From assembly GCF_900090235.1 (NCBI RefSeq), contig NZ_LT607750.1:1376501-1440500 (forward strand): 64,000 bases of DNA, read 5' to 3'. The notes under the pieces are model-generated. The model was not told where the DNA came from and ran no database searches. It saw only the letters and a list, made by a program, of their open reading frames with translations. Source of the DNA: Micromonospora echinaurantiaca (GTDB taxonomy: Bacteria; Actinomycetota; Actinomycetes; Mycobacteriales; Micromonosporaceae). The position numbers and the translations under genes are program-made. Shown here in pieces: positions 17,293-25,445 of this stretch; the stretch's first letter is position 1; each line of letters starts with the position of its first letter.

Positions 17293-18228
17293 ATGGGATA
17301 CGCGGTGGTGCTCGGCGAGGCACTGGTCGACCTGCTCGACGCCGAGCGCGACGGGGAGCCGGTCTACCGGCAGGCGATCGGCGGCGGGCCGCTGAACGTC
17401 GCGGTCGGCGTGGCCCGGCTCGGCGGCGAGGTGCAGTTCGTCGGGTCGCTCGGCGACGACGTGCTGGCCGGCCGGATCCGCGCCTTCCTCGCCGACGTCG
17501 GGGTCGGCCTGGCCGGCGCGGTCACCGTGCCCGCCCCGACCGCGCTGGCGGTGGCCACCTTCGCCGGGCCCGAACCCGACTTCCGCTTCTACGGCGAGCC
17601 GCCCTCGTACGGGCTGCTCACCGCCGACGACCTGGACGCGGACCTGGTCGCCGGGGCCGACGTGCTCTACTGCGGCTCGATCGTGTTGCTCCAGCCGGCG
17701 GTGCTGGCCGCCGCCCGCCGGGCCTGGTCGCTCGCCACCGGGCTGCGGGTCTTCGACCCGAACGTGCGGCCCCGGCTGCTGGACGGCCCGGCCGCGCTGG
17801 CCGGGCTGCGCGAGGTGGTGGCCGAGTTCGCCGCCGGGGCCCACCTGGTCAAGCTCAGCACCGCCGACGCCGCGCTGCTCTATCCCGGCGAGCCGGTCGA
17901 GGGGGTGGCGGCCTACCTGCGGGAACTGGGCGCGGCCACCGCCGTGGTCACGCTCGGCGCGGCCGGCGCGGTGGTCGCCGCCGCCGGTGCCGACCCGGTA
18001 CGCGTGCCCGCGCCCAAGGTTCGCGCGGTGGACGCCACCGGCGCCGGCGACTCGGTGATGGCGGCGCTCGTCGCCGACCTGCTGGTCGACGGGGAGCCGG
18101 TCGAGCCGGCCGGCTGGCACGAGCGGGTGGCGTTCGCGCTGCGCGTCGCCGGGCTGGTCTGCGAGTCGGCCGGCGGGGCCACCGCGATGCCGACCCGCGC
18201 GGAGGTGATCCGCCGCTTCACCGGCTGA
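17293..18228 (+). CDS. PfkB-family carbohydrate kinase (fructokinase-like)
   Basis: A 311-aa ribokinase-fold sugar kinase. Signature 1 is IGGGPLNVAVGVARLG (about 32-47), which lines the sugar site; signature 2 is DATGAGDSVMAAL (about 248-260), where GAGD forms the anion hole and the Asp is the catalytic base. FYGEPPSYGLL and DPNVRPRL are typical of fructokinases, so fructose is the best guess. ATG 17293 follows GGAAGGA; a GTG one codon upstream is possible. No transporter or hydrolase is adjacent. Confidence 0.85.
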   Translation: MGYAVVLGEALVDLLDAERDGEPVYRQAIGGGPLNVAVGVARLGGEVQFVGSLGDDVLAGRIRAFLADVGVGLAGAVTVPAPTALAVATFAGPEPDFRFYGEPPSYGLLTADDLDADLVAGADVLYCGSIVLLQPAVLAAARRAWSLATGLRVFDPNVRPRLLDGPAALAGLREVVAEFAAGAHLVKLSTADAALLYPGEPVEGVAAYLRELGAATAVVTLGAAGAVVAAAGADPVRVPAPKVRAVDATGAGDSVMAALVADLLVDGEPVEPAGWHERVAFALRVAGLVCESAGGATAMPTRAEVIRRFTG

Positions 18229-18269
18229 CCCGGCCAGCCACCGGTCGGCGGGGCGATTCCGGTGACGGG

Positions 18270-19100
18270 TCAGCTGGTGCCGTCAAGTTCGGCGTAGCCG
18301 CGGCGGGCGGCGGCCAGCGCCGGGCGGGCGCCGAACGGTGCCTCGGCGGCCACCCGCTCGGGCGGCGCGCCGCCGGTGTGCCCGGCCCGGATCAGCCACG
18401 CCAGTTCGACCAGCTGGGCATGCTGGGCGCGGACGAACTCGGTGTCGACCGGATCGCCGTGCCCGGGAACCACCACGGTCGACGGGGTGGTCAGCCGGAG
18501 CAGCTCGGCGACCGCGTCCGGCCACTGCAACGGGTACGAGTCCTCGAACGCCGGCGGGCCGCTCTGCTCGACCAGGTCGCCGGCGACCAGCACGTCGGCG
18601 TCGGGCAGGTGCACCAGCAGGTCGGCGTCGGTGTGGCCGCGACCTGGATGGCGCAGCACCACCTCTCGCCCGCCCACGTCGAGGGTGGCCTCGGTGTGCA
18701 CGGTGTGCGTGGGCGCGAGCAGTGCCGCGTCGACCAGCTCCTCGGCGAGCGCCGGGTGCTCGTCGCGGATCTCCTCGTACGCCTCCCGGCGCAGCCGGTC
18801 CGGACGCTCGCGCAGCGCCTCGGCGGCCAGCGCGTGCGCGTACACCGGGCGGGGCGGGTCGGCGGCGAGCGTGGCGTTGCCGAAGCAGTGGTCGAAGTGG
18901 TGGTGGGTGTTCACCACCGTCCACGGGTGCGGGGTGACAGCCCGGGCCGCGGCGGCCAGCTCGGCCGCCTGCCCGGCGGTGGAGAGCGTGTCCACCAGCA
19001 GGGCGGCGCCGTCGCCGACGACCAGCGTGACGTTCACCCGCAGCAGTGGCTCGCGGTAGACGTGCACCCCGTCGGCGATCTCGACGAACCGGCCGGTCAT
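18270..19100 (-). CDS. Metallo-beta-lactamase-fold hydrolase
   Basis: A 276-aa protein with the metal-binding motif THHHFDHCFGN (H-x-H-x-D-H, about residues 65-75), a later RHPGRGHTDADL (His ligand) and VAGDLVE (bridging Asp), and VVPGHGDPVD (last His). These are the full ligand set of the dinuclear metallo-beta-lactamase superfamily. The substrate class (lactonase, thioesterase or glyoxalase II-like) is not decided by these motifs. It overlaps the upstream thioesterase gene by 4 bases (ATGA), so the two are translationally coupled and may act on the same thioester or lactone. The tail faces the PfkB gene. Confidence 0.8.
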   Translation of the reverse strand: MTGRFVEIADGVHVYREPLLRVNVTLVVGDGAALLVDTLSTAGQAAELAAAARAVTPHPWTVVNTHHHFDHCFGNATLAADPPRPVYAHALAAEALRERPDRLRREAYEEIRDEHPALAEELVDAALLAPTHTVHTEATLDVGGREVVLRHPGRGHTDADLLVHLPDADVLVAGDLVEQSGPPAFEDSYPLQWPDAVAELLRLTTPSTVVVPGHGDPVDTEFVRAQHAQLVELAWLIRAGHTGGAPPERVAAEAPFGARPALAAARRGYAELDGTS

Positions 19101-19501
19101 GACGCCCGGGACGCGCGTTCCACGAAGCGCTGCCGGTCGACCAGCACCCGCTCCACCCGACCCTCGGCCACCGGCTCGCCGCCGTCGGTGACGCTGACCT
19201 CGAACAGCAGCCGGCGACCGTCGACCTTGGCCAGTCGGGCCTGGGCCACCACCGTACGGCCGACCGGCGTCGCGGCCAGGTGCTCCAGCTCGACCCGCAC
19301 CCCGACGGTGGTCGACCCGGGCTGGATCCGGGTCGCCGTGGCGGCCACCGTGGCCGCCTCGGCCAGCGCGAGCACCCGGGGCGTGCCGAGCACCGGCACG
19401 TCCCCGGAGCCGACCGCGTGGGCGGTGTCGGCGTCGGTGACGGTCAACTCCACCCGGGCGGTCAGCCCCGGCGTGACGGCGTGCTCCGGCTGTTCCTGCA
19501 T
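19097..19501 (-). CDS. FlK-like hot-dog thioesterase
   Basis: A 134-aa single hot-dog-fold protein. GTPRVLALAEAA, then LEHLAATPVG and the closing DGGEPVAEGRVERVLVDRQRF align in order with fluoroacetyl-CoA thioesterase FlK: its catalytic Thr, Glu and His correspond to the Thr of GTP, the Glu of AEAA and the His of EHLAATP. Most FlK-like proteins are not fluoroacetate-specific and their acyl-CoA substrate is unknown. Start ATG 19501 is preferred over a TTG two codons upstream. It is the first gene of a two-gene operon with the metallo-beta-lactamase-fold hydrolase. Confidence 0.75.
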   Translation of the reverse strand: MQEQPEHAVTPGLTARVELTVTDADTAHAVGSGDVPVLGTPRVLALAEAATVAATATRIQPGSTTVGVRVELEHLAATPVGRTVVAQARLAKVDGRRLLFEVSVTDGGEPVAEGRVERVLVDRQRFVERASRAS

Positions 19502-19559
19502 GGACAAAGCCTAGACGAGCGGGCGCTGGTGCGTCCGTCTCCCGGGCCGGGCCGGCCGG

Positions 19560-19895
19560 CTACGCGGCGACCACGCAGAACTGGTTGCCGTCCGGGTCGG
19601 CCAGCACGGTCCAGCCGTCGAACGCGCGCACCTCGGTGGCGCCGAGCCCGCGGATCCGGGCCACCTCGGCGGCCCGGTCGGCGGCGAAGAGGTCCAGGTG
19701 GAGCCGGTTTTTGCCGGTCGCCGGCTCGGGGACCAGCTGCACCCACAGGCCGACCCCGGCCTTGGCCGGATCCTCCAGGTAGTTGCCGCTCGCGTCCGAG
19801 GAGGCGAGCTGGTAGCCGGTCACCGCCTGCCAGAACGCGGTGGCGCGGGGCAGGTCGTTCGTGTCGATGCCGACGTTGCCGATGCGGATGCTCAC
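19560..19895 (-). CDS. VOC (glyoxalase/bleomycin resistance) family protein
   Basis: A 111-aa vicinal-oxygen-chelate protein. MSIRIGNVGIDTNDLPRATAF is the first beta-alpha-beta module, RLHLDLFAADRAAEVARI the second strand with a His metal-ligand position, and the end LADPDGNQFCVV is the hallmark closing motif. Substrate unknown; single-module members act as dimers. GTG 19895 has AGAAGAAGGGA upstream. Divergent from the CGNR regulator across an 83-base region holding a 27-bp palindrome, which suggests that regulator controls it. Confidence 0.85.
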   Translation of the reverse strand: MSIRIGNVGIDTNDLPRATAFWQAVTGYQLASSDASGNYLEDPAKAGVGLWVQLVPEPATGKNRLHLDLFAADRAAEVARIRGLGATEVRAFDGWTVLADPDGNQFCVVAA

Positions 19896-19912
19896 GGTTG
19901 GGTCCCTTCTTC

Positions 19913-19939
19913 TAACCAACGTAGGCCGTACGTTAGTTA
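19913..19939. promoter_or_regulatory. 27-bp palindromic operator between glyoxalase and CGNR genes
   Basis: Half-sites TAACCAACGTA and TACGTTAGTTA around a central C at 19926; 11 of 13 pairs match. It is centred 31 bases from the glyoxalase start and 53 from the regulator start, where it could block both promoters. The adjacent CGNR protein is the obvious candidate ligand-responsive binder (inference). Confidence 0.65.
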
Positions 19940-19978
19940 GGTAACCGGCTACGGTCAATGGCCGGTTAGGATTGCTCC

Positions 19979-20581
19979 ATGGCACCCGACGCCGTCCCCG
20001 ACGCCCCGCCGGACGGCGACGCGGCGCCCGCCCCGCTCGACCGGATCGAGGCGTTCGTCAACACCCGGAACGAGGACCGGGACGATCTCGACACGCCGGC
20101 GCGGCTCGTCGAGTGGCTGCACGCCCGCGGCCTGGTGCCGGCCGGCAGCACGGCCACCGCGGCGCAGCTCGACCGGGCCCGGGCGGTCCGCGAGGGGATC
20201 CGGGCGTTGATCGCCGGCAACAACGCCGAGCCGGTGCCCAGCCCTCGACCGGACGGCCTCGACCCGGCCGCCCGGACCGGGCTGGCCGCCCTGGCCCGCG
20301 ACCTGCCGTTGGTGCTCGACGTCACCCTCGACCCGCCCCGGCTGGTGCCCGCGGCCCGGGCGCCCGTCGACGCCGCGCTGGCCGGGCTGCTCGCCGTGGT
20401 CGCCGAGGCGGTGGCGCTCGGCACCTGGAGCCGACTCAAGGCGTGCCGGGAACCGAGCTGCCGGTGGGCCTACTACGACCACTCCCGCAACCGGCGGCGC
20501 ACCTGGTGCTCGATGGAGATCTGCGGCAACCGGGCCAAGGCGCGCGCCGCCCACCAGCGCCGCACCGCCCCGCGCCGCTGA
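19979..20581 (+). CDS. CGNR zinc-finger (ABATE domain) regulator
   Basis: A 200-aa protein. N-terminal stress-induced ABATE domain (about 20-140, DRIEAFVNTRNEDRDDLDTP and ARAVREGIRALI), C-terminal zinc finger with KACREPSCRWAYYDHSRN and WCSMEICGNRAKARAA (about 148-195): C-x4-C then C-x4-CGNR, the family name motif. Members are thought to be DNA-binding regulators. A short Pro-rich extension precedes the domain. ATG 19979 lies 12 bases after a TAGGAT that could be a -10 box, so translation may be leaderless or nearly so. It likely controls the divergent glyoxalase gene and itself. Confidence 0.85.
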   Translation: MAPDAVPDAPPDGDAAPAPLDRIEAFVNTRNEDRDDLDTPARLVEWLHARGLVPAGSTATAAQLDRARAVREGIRALIAGNNAEPVPSPRPDGLDPAARTGLAALARDLPLVLDVTLDPPRLVPAARAPVDAALAGLLAVVAEAVALGTWSRLKACREPSCRWAYYDHSRNRRRTWCSMEICGNRAKARAAHQRRTAPRR

Positions 20582-20639
20582 ACCCGCCCCGGGCGGTCCG
20601 CGTCGGTCGATGCCGGACCCGCCGTTAACCTTGACCGCG

Positions 20640-21671
20640 ATGGCCGTCGTGACTGACCCCCAGCCCCCCGCCCCGACCGACCCGCCCGCGTCGCCCGACG
20701 GCGGGCGTCGCCGCGTGGTCGCGATGACCGGCTGGGGGGTGGCCTTCGTCGCCGGCTGGCTCGCCATCGGGCTGCCCACCGACCCGGCGTACGCGTTCCT
20801 GTGGATCTGGGCGGCCACCATCGCCTGGAACTCCACCCGACCGTGGCGCAGCCACCTGCGCTTCGCCCGGGACTGGGTGCCGGTGGTGCTGCTGCTTGCG
20901 GTCTACAACCTCTCCCGCGGCTTCGCCGACAACGGCGCCACCCCGCACGCGTACGAGCTGATCGTCGCCGACCGGTTCATGTTCGGTTGGGCCACCGGGG
21001 GCGAGGTGCCCACGGTCTGGCTCCAGGAGCACCTCTACCGGCCCGCGGTGCAGTGGTGGGACGTGGCGGCCAGCTGGGTCTACTTCTCGCACTTCGTGGT
21101 GGCGCTGGCCGCCGCCGCGGTGCTCTGGCTGCGCGACCGGGGGCGCTGGGCGGCCTTCATGCGGCGCTGGGGCTTCCTCTGCGCCACCGGCCTGGTCACC
21201 TACTTCCTCTACCCGGCCGCCCCGCCCTGGTGGGCGGCGCAGAACGGGCTGCTGGAGGAGGTCGCCCGGATCTCCACCCGGGGCTGGAAGGCGTTCGGCA
21301 TGCACGGCGCCGGCAACCTGCTCAACGCCGGCCAGATCGCCTCGAACCCGGTCGCCGCGATGCCGTCGCTGCACACCGCGTTCGCGCTCTTCGTGGTGCT
21401 GTTCTTCCTGCGGCAGACCCGGCGACGCTGGTGGCCGCTGCTGCTGGCCTACCCGCTGGCGATGACCTTCACCCTGGTCTACTGCGGCGAGCACTACGTC
21501 ATCGACGTGCTGGTCGGCTGGGCGTACGTGGGGATGACCTTCCTGGTGGTCGGCCTGGCCGAGCGCTGGTGGGCGGCCCGGAAGGCCGGCCGCGCCGTGC
21601 CGGAGCGCGACCCCGGGCCGAGCGACCCGCCGGCCGCCGCCGAGCCACCGGCGGTGCCCGCGACCCGCTGA
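20640..21671 (+). CDS. PAP2-superfamily integral membrane phosphatase/transferase
   Basis: A 343-aa protein with about six to seven membrane helices. The PAP2 active-site motifs are split as expected: AMPSLHTAFAL (His of the phosphatase) and CGEHYVIDVLVGW (nucleophilic His). The extra N-terminal helices and the WxxxHLYRPAVQWWD stretch are like the inositolphosphoryl-transferase (AUR1/Ipt1-like) PAP2 branch of actinomycetes, which handle lipid-linked phosphates at the outer membrane face. No clear ribosome site; an in-frame ATG at 20610 is an alternative start. Pro-rich cytoplasmic tails at both ends. Confidence 0.85.
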   Translation: MAVVTDPQPPAPTDPPASPDGGRRRVVAMTGWGVAFVAGWLAIGLPTDPAYAFLWIWAATIAWNSTRPWRSHLRFARDWVPVVLLLAVYNLSRGFADNGATPHAYELIVADRFMFGWATGGEVPTVWLQEHLYRPAVQWWDVAASWVYFSHFVVALAAAAVLWLRDRGRWAAFMRRWGFLCATGLVTYFLYPAAPPWWAAQNGLLEEVARISTRGWKAFGMHGAGNLLNAGQIASNPVAAMPSLHTAFALFVVLFFLRQTRRRWWPLLLAYPLAMTFTLVYCGEHYVIDVLVGWAYVGMTFLVVGLAERWWAARKAGRAVPERDPGPSDPPAAAEPPAVPATR

Positions 21672-21735
21672 CCGCCGGCGCCGGCCGGCGCGGCCAGGCC
21701 GGGGTCGGTGACGACTCCCCGGCGCGCCGGATCGC

Positions 21736-23268
21736 TCAGCCGGCGCGGCGGGCGGTGTGCGCGCGGGCCGTCAGCTCCGCCGCCAGCGCCCACGCCTCGG
21801 CCAGGTCGCGGTCCCGGGCCGCGGCTCCCGCGCCGCCGGCGGTGTCGGCGTGCACGGAGGCCAGCCGCAACCACCGCTGGAGCGGCCCCTGCACCACCCG
21901 CACGCTCTGGATCCGGGCGTACGGCACGATCGCCACCTGCCGGGTGAGCAGGCCGGAGCGGACCGCGAAGACCCGCTCGTGCAGGCCGGCGCCGAGCACG
22001 CCGCGGCTGAGCGGGTTGAGCCAGCGGGCCCGGGCCGGCGGCGGGCTCAGCGGCAGGGCGCCGATCCGCACCCCGGGCAGCACCTCGGCGACGATCGCCT
22101 CGCCGGTCGCCAGGTCACCGACCGGGAGCAGCCGGTCCGGCCGGTTGCGCTCGTCGGCCTCACCGGCGGAGTAGCCGGCCACCTCCAATCGCAGCCGCAG
22201 CCAACCCTTGACCCGCCACAGCAGCGGCCAGGTCACCCCGACCGTCTGCACCCGGTGCAGCGGCACCGTCTGGGCGCGGGTCTCCAACAGGCCGTTGCGT
22301 ACCCGCAGCGTGCCCTCGTCCAGGGCCAGCCGGAAGTTCCAGTCGTCGAGCACTCGGCGGATCGGTTGCAGGAGCACGCCGGCCATCGCGGTGAGCGTGC
22401 TCGCCACCGCGATGAACGACCAGGACCCCGCGGAGAGGAACTGCACCACCACGAAGGCCAGGCCGAACGGCAGGAAGAACGCCTGCGGGGTGAGCAACTG
22501 GCTGACCAGCAGGTCCTCGTTGCGCACCGCGTGCAGCGGCCGGCCGGGCGGGACGGCCGCGTCCGGGACGGGGGCCGCCGCCGGGGTCGTCAGGCCCGGG
22601 GCCGGCCCGGCCGCCCCGGGGGTGACCCGGCCGGCGAGGGCCAGCAGCCGGCCGCGCAGCGCGGCGGCGTCGGCCACGCTCAGGTACGCCAGCGGAGCCT
22701 CGGTCTTGCCCCCGCCGACCACCTCCAGCCGCAGCTCGGCCAGGCCGGTGAGCTGGGCGAGCAGTGGGCGGACCACCTCGACGGCCTGGAGCCGCTCCAG
22801 CGGGATGGCCCGGGTGCGCCGCCAGAGCAGCCCCTCGTACACCCGCAGCTCGCGGCCGACCACGTGGTAGCCGGTGTTGTACCAGCTCACCACGGACAGC
22901 ACGGTGGCGCCGAGGGCGATCACCACCACCATCGCGGCGAACCAGCCGAAGCCGACCCGGGACAGCGTCGACCAGGACAGGCCGGCGATCACCACCACCA
23001 GCGACTTGGCGCCGTGCAGCGCCGGGCTCAGCGGGTGCAGCCGTTGCCGCGGCTCCACCGCGCCCGGCGGCGGCATCCCGCCCGGCGGGGGAGCGGCGCC
23101 GGCCGGTGGCACCGCGCCAGGGGGAGACGCGCCGGGTGGCGGGAGGTCCGCCGGCGGGGTGGCGGGACGGGTGCCGGGCAGCGGCGGCCCGGGTGGGACC
23201 GGCTCGGCGCCGTACCGCGGCAGGGCCGGGCCGGGTTGGTCCGGGCCGCCGCCGACCGGGTCGCTCAC
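21736..23268 (-). CDS. PH-domain membrane protein, YdbT type
   Basis: A 510-aa protein. Gly/Pro-rich N-terminus (1-85), then paired membrane helices (about 95-145, about 270-310 and around 395) each followed by a bacterial pleckstrin-homology (bPH2) domain. The recurrent RTRAIPLERLQAVEVVRPLL, TRAQTVPLHRVQTVGVTWPLL and TRQVAIVPYARIQSVRVVQGPL segments are the three bPH2 repeats. This is the YdbT architecture; its small partner YdbS overlaps by 4 bases upstream (GTGA). In Bacillus ydbS-ydbT contribute to amylocyclicin resistance, so an envelope-defence role is possible. Confidence 0.85.
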   Translation of the reverse strand: MSDPVGGGPDQPGPALPRYGAEPVPPGPPLPGTRPATPPADLPPPGASPPGAVPPAGAAPPPGGMPPPGAVEPRQRLHPLSPALHGAKSLVVVIAGLSWSTLSRVGFGWFAAMVVVIALGATVLSVVSWYNTGYHVVGRELRVYEGLLWRRTRAIPLERLQAVEVVRPLLAQLTGLAELRLEVVGGGKTEAPLAYLSVADAAALRGRLLALAGRVTPGAAGPAPGLTTPAAAPVPDAAVPPGRPLHAVRNEDLLVSQLLTPQAFFLPFGLAFVVVQFLSAGSWSFIAVASTLTAMAGVLLQPIRRVLDDWNFRLALDEGTLRVRNGLLETRAQTVPLHRVQTVGVTWPLLWRVKGWLRLRLEVAGYSAGEADERNRPDRLLPVGDLATGEAIVAEVLPGVRIGALPLSPPPARARWLNPLSRGVLGAGLHERVFAVRSGLLTRQVAIVPYARIQSVRVVQGPLQRWLRLASVHADTAGGAGAAARDRDLAEAWALAAELTARAHTARRAG

Positions 23269-23846
23269 AGGCCCTCCGCCCGGTCCTCGCCGAGCGCGGT
23301 GAGCCGGTCACGCAGCCGCGACGCCTCGGCCGGACGCAGCCCCGGCACCCGGGCGTCGCTTGCCGCCGCGGCGGTGTGCAGCTGCACGGTGGCCAGGTCG
23401 AACGCCCGCTCCAACGGACCGGCGCTGACGTCGACGAACTGCATCCGCGAGTACGGCACGATCGACAGCCGCCGGACCAGCAGCCCGTGCCGGACCAGCA
23501 GGTCGTCCTCCCGCTCCGCGTAACCCCAGGCCCGTACCGCCCGGACGATGGCCACCACGCGCAACGCGGTGAGCAGCAGCACCGCCCCGAGCGCCGCGCC
23601 GAACAGCCAGTGGCCGCTGAGCGCCCAGCCGATGCCGAGCCCGAGCAGGACCACCCCGACGACCGTGGCCAGCCGGAGCAGCTCCACCCAGATCAGGTCC
23701 GTCGAGATGGGCTGCCAGCGGACGGTGGCCGGCCAGGGTTCGAGGGGACCGGCCGCCGGGCCGGGCGGTGCGGTCGGACCGGCCGGCGCTGCGGTGGGCT
23801 CGGCCGGCGCCGGGCCGTTCTGCTCGTCACCGCTCACCGTGGACAT
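23265..23846 (-). CDS. PH-domain membrane protein, YdbS type
   Basis: A 193-aa partner of the larger PH-domain protein. Pro/Ala-rich cytoplasmic N-terminus, two membrane helices (about 55-105), one bPH2 domain ending in the repeat VRRLSIVPYSRMQFVDVSAGPLERAFDLATVQLHTA. This final motif is nearly the same as that in the third repeat of the large partner, as expected of this gene pair. First gene of the two-gene operon; 4-base overlap with the next. Confidence 0.85.
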   Translation of the reverse strand: MSTVSGDEQNGPAPAEPTAAPAGPTAPPGPAAGPLEPWPATVRWQPISTDLIWVELLRLATVVGVVLLGLGIGWALSGHWLFGAALGAVLLLTALRVVAIVRAVRAWGYAEREDDLLVRHGLLVRRLSIVPYSRMQFVDVSAGPLERAFDLATVQLHTAAAASDARVPGLRPAEASRLRDRLTALGEDRAEGL

Positions 23847-23859
23847 CCGTCGTGCGCGC

Positions 23860-24102
23860 TCACACGTCGAGCGTAGGCGATCCGGACACCGGTACGACCT
23901 CCCGCAGGAAGCCCCGGGCGTCGAGAAAATCGCCGAGGGTGGCCCGGTGCTCGGCGCAGGCCAGCCAGGTCTTGCGCCGCTCGGCGTCGTGCAGTCGGGG
24001 ATTGCGCCACCGCAGGGCCCACCGCGCCGGTGCCCGGCACCCGCGCGCCGAGCAGATCAGCTCCGGGTCGGCGGCATCGCCGGACGGGGAGGGGATGCTC
24101 AT
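23860..24102 (-). CDS. Small Cys-motif protein, conserved in actinomycetes
   Basis: An 80-aa protein with ELICSARGCRAPARWAL and KTWLACAEHRATLGDFL: a C-x4-C pair and a distal C-x2-H that could hold one zinc ion. The pattern recurs in short actinobacterial proteins of unknown function, sometimes misnamed acetone carboxylase. 13 bases upstream of the YdbS gene in the same direction, so probably in the same transcript. Confidence 0.6.
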   Translation of the reverse strand: MSIPSPSGDAADPELICSARGCRAPARWALRWRNPRLHDAERRKTWLACAEHRATLGDFLDARGFLREVVPVSGSPTLDV

Positions 24103-24338
24103 CCCGGCCAGTCTAGGCGGGGACGGAAGATTGAGCGCCGGGCGGCCACGGGGGGAGCCGCCCGGCGACGGGGTGAATCGTACACGCGCCGGGGCGGTCC
24201 CGGTAAGCCCGTGATCGGCGATTCGACGTCCGGGGACGGCGCGGCGAAAATCGCCTTCTCCCCACCTCGGCTCTCAGCCGGGCATGCGAGTCTTGATACG
24301 CACCACCCCGCGACGACCGACCATGCTGTGGAGGACCG

Positions 24339-25445
24339 GTGGCCCAGCCGACCACGCCCGACGTCCCGACCCCGAACGGGGCGGGCCCGGAGACCACCGC
24401 GCCGGCGACCACGCCGGCCGAGGACGCGACGCTGCTCGAGCGGGCGTTGTTCGAGATCAAACGGGTGATCGTCGGGCAGGACCGGATGGTGGAGCGGATG
24501 TTCGTGGCGCTGCTCGCCCGCGGCCACTGCCTGCTGGAGGGGGTGCCCGGCGTGGCCAAGACGCTCGCCGTGGAGACGCTCGCCAAGGTGGTCGGCGGCT
24601 CCTTCGCCCGGGTGCAGTTCACCCCTGACCTGGTGCCGGCCGACATCATGGGCACCCGTATCTACCGGCAGTCGAGCGAGAAGTTCGACGTCGAGCTGGG
24701 GCCGGTCTTCGTGAACTTCCTGCTCGCCGACGAGATCAACCGGGCGCCGGCCAAGGTGCAGTCGGCGCTGCTGGAGGTGATGAGCGAGCGGCAGGTCTCC
24801 ATCGGCGGCGAGTCCCACCGGGTGCCGGACCCGTTCCTGGTGATGGCCACCCAGAACCCGATCGAGCAGGAGGGCGTCTACCCACTGCCCGAGGCGCAGC
24901 GGGACCGCTTCCTCATGAAGATCGTGGTCGGCTACCCGACCGACGCGGAGGAGCGGGAGATCGTCTACCGGATGGGCGTCGCCGCGCCGGAGCCCACCCC
25001 GGTGTTCAGCACCCCGGATCTGATCGCCCTGCAACGCAAGGCCGACCAGGTCTTCGTGCACAACGCCCTGGTCGACTACGCGGTCCGGCTGGTGCTGGCC
25101 ACCCGGAGCCCGGCCGAGCACGGCATGCCGGACGTGGCCCACCTCATCCAGTACGGCGCCAGCCCGCGCGCCTCGCTCGGCCTGGTCCGGGCCACTCGGG
25201 CGCTGGCCCTGCTGCGCGGCCGGGACTACGCGCTGCCGCAGGACGTGCAGGACATCGCGCCGGACATCCTGCGCCACCGGCTGGTGCTCAGCTACGACGC
25301 GCTCGCCGACGACGTGCCCGCCGACCACGTGGTGCACCGGGTGTTGTCCACCATCCCGCTGCCCTCGGTCGCGCCCCGGCAGCAGGCCACGCCGACGCCG
25401 GCCGTCGCCCCGCCGGGTGCCGGCTGGCCCGGGCAGCGGCCGTGA
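24339..25445 (+). CDS. MoxR-family AAA+ ATPase
   Basis: A 368-aa AAA+ chaperone. Walker A GVPGVAKT (about 68-75), Walker B NFLLADEINRAP (about 126-137), sensor ATQNPIEQEGVYPLPEAQRDRF, and a C-terminal lid with GASPRASLGL. MoxR proteins activate or assemble partners with von Willebrand A domains. The genes downstream, DUF58 and VWA, overlap it by 4 bases each and complete the standard MoxR cassette. GTG 24339 follows GGAGG. Confidence 0.92.
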   Translation: MAQPTTPDVPTPNGAGPETTAPATTPAEDATLLERALFEIKRVIVGQDRMVERMFVALLARGHCLLEGVPGVAKTLAVETLAKVVGGSFARVQFTPDLVPADIMGTRIYRQSSEKFDVELGPVFVNFLLADEINRAPAKVQSALLEVMSERQVSIGGESHRVPDPFLVMATQNPIEQEGVYPLPEAQRDRFLMKIVVGYPTDAEEREIVYRMGVAAPEPTPVFSTPDLIALQRKADQVFVHNALVDYAVRLVLATRSPAEHGMPDVAHLIQYGASPRASLGLVRATRALALLRGRDYALPQDVQDIAPDILRHRLVLSYDALADDVPADHVVHRVLSTIPLPSVAPRQQATPTPAVAPPGAGWPGQRP

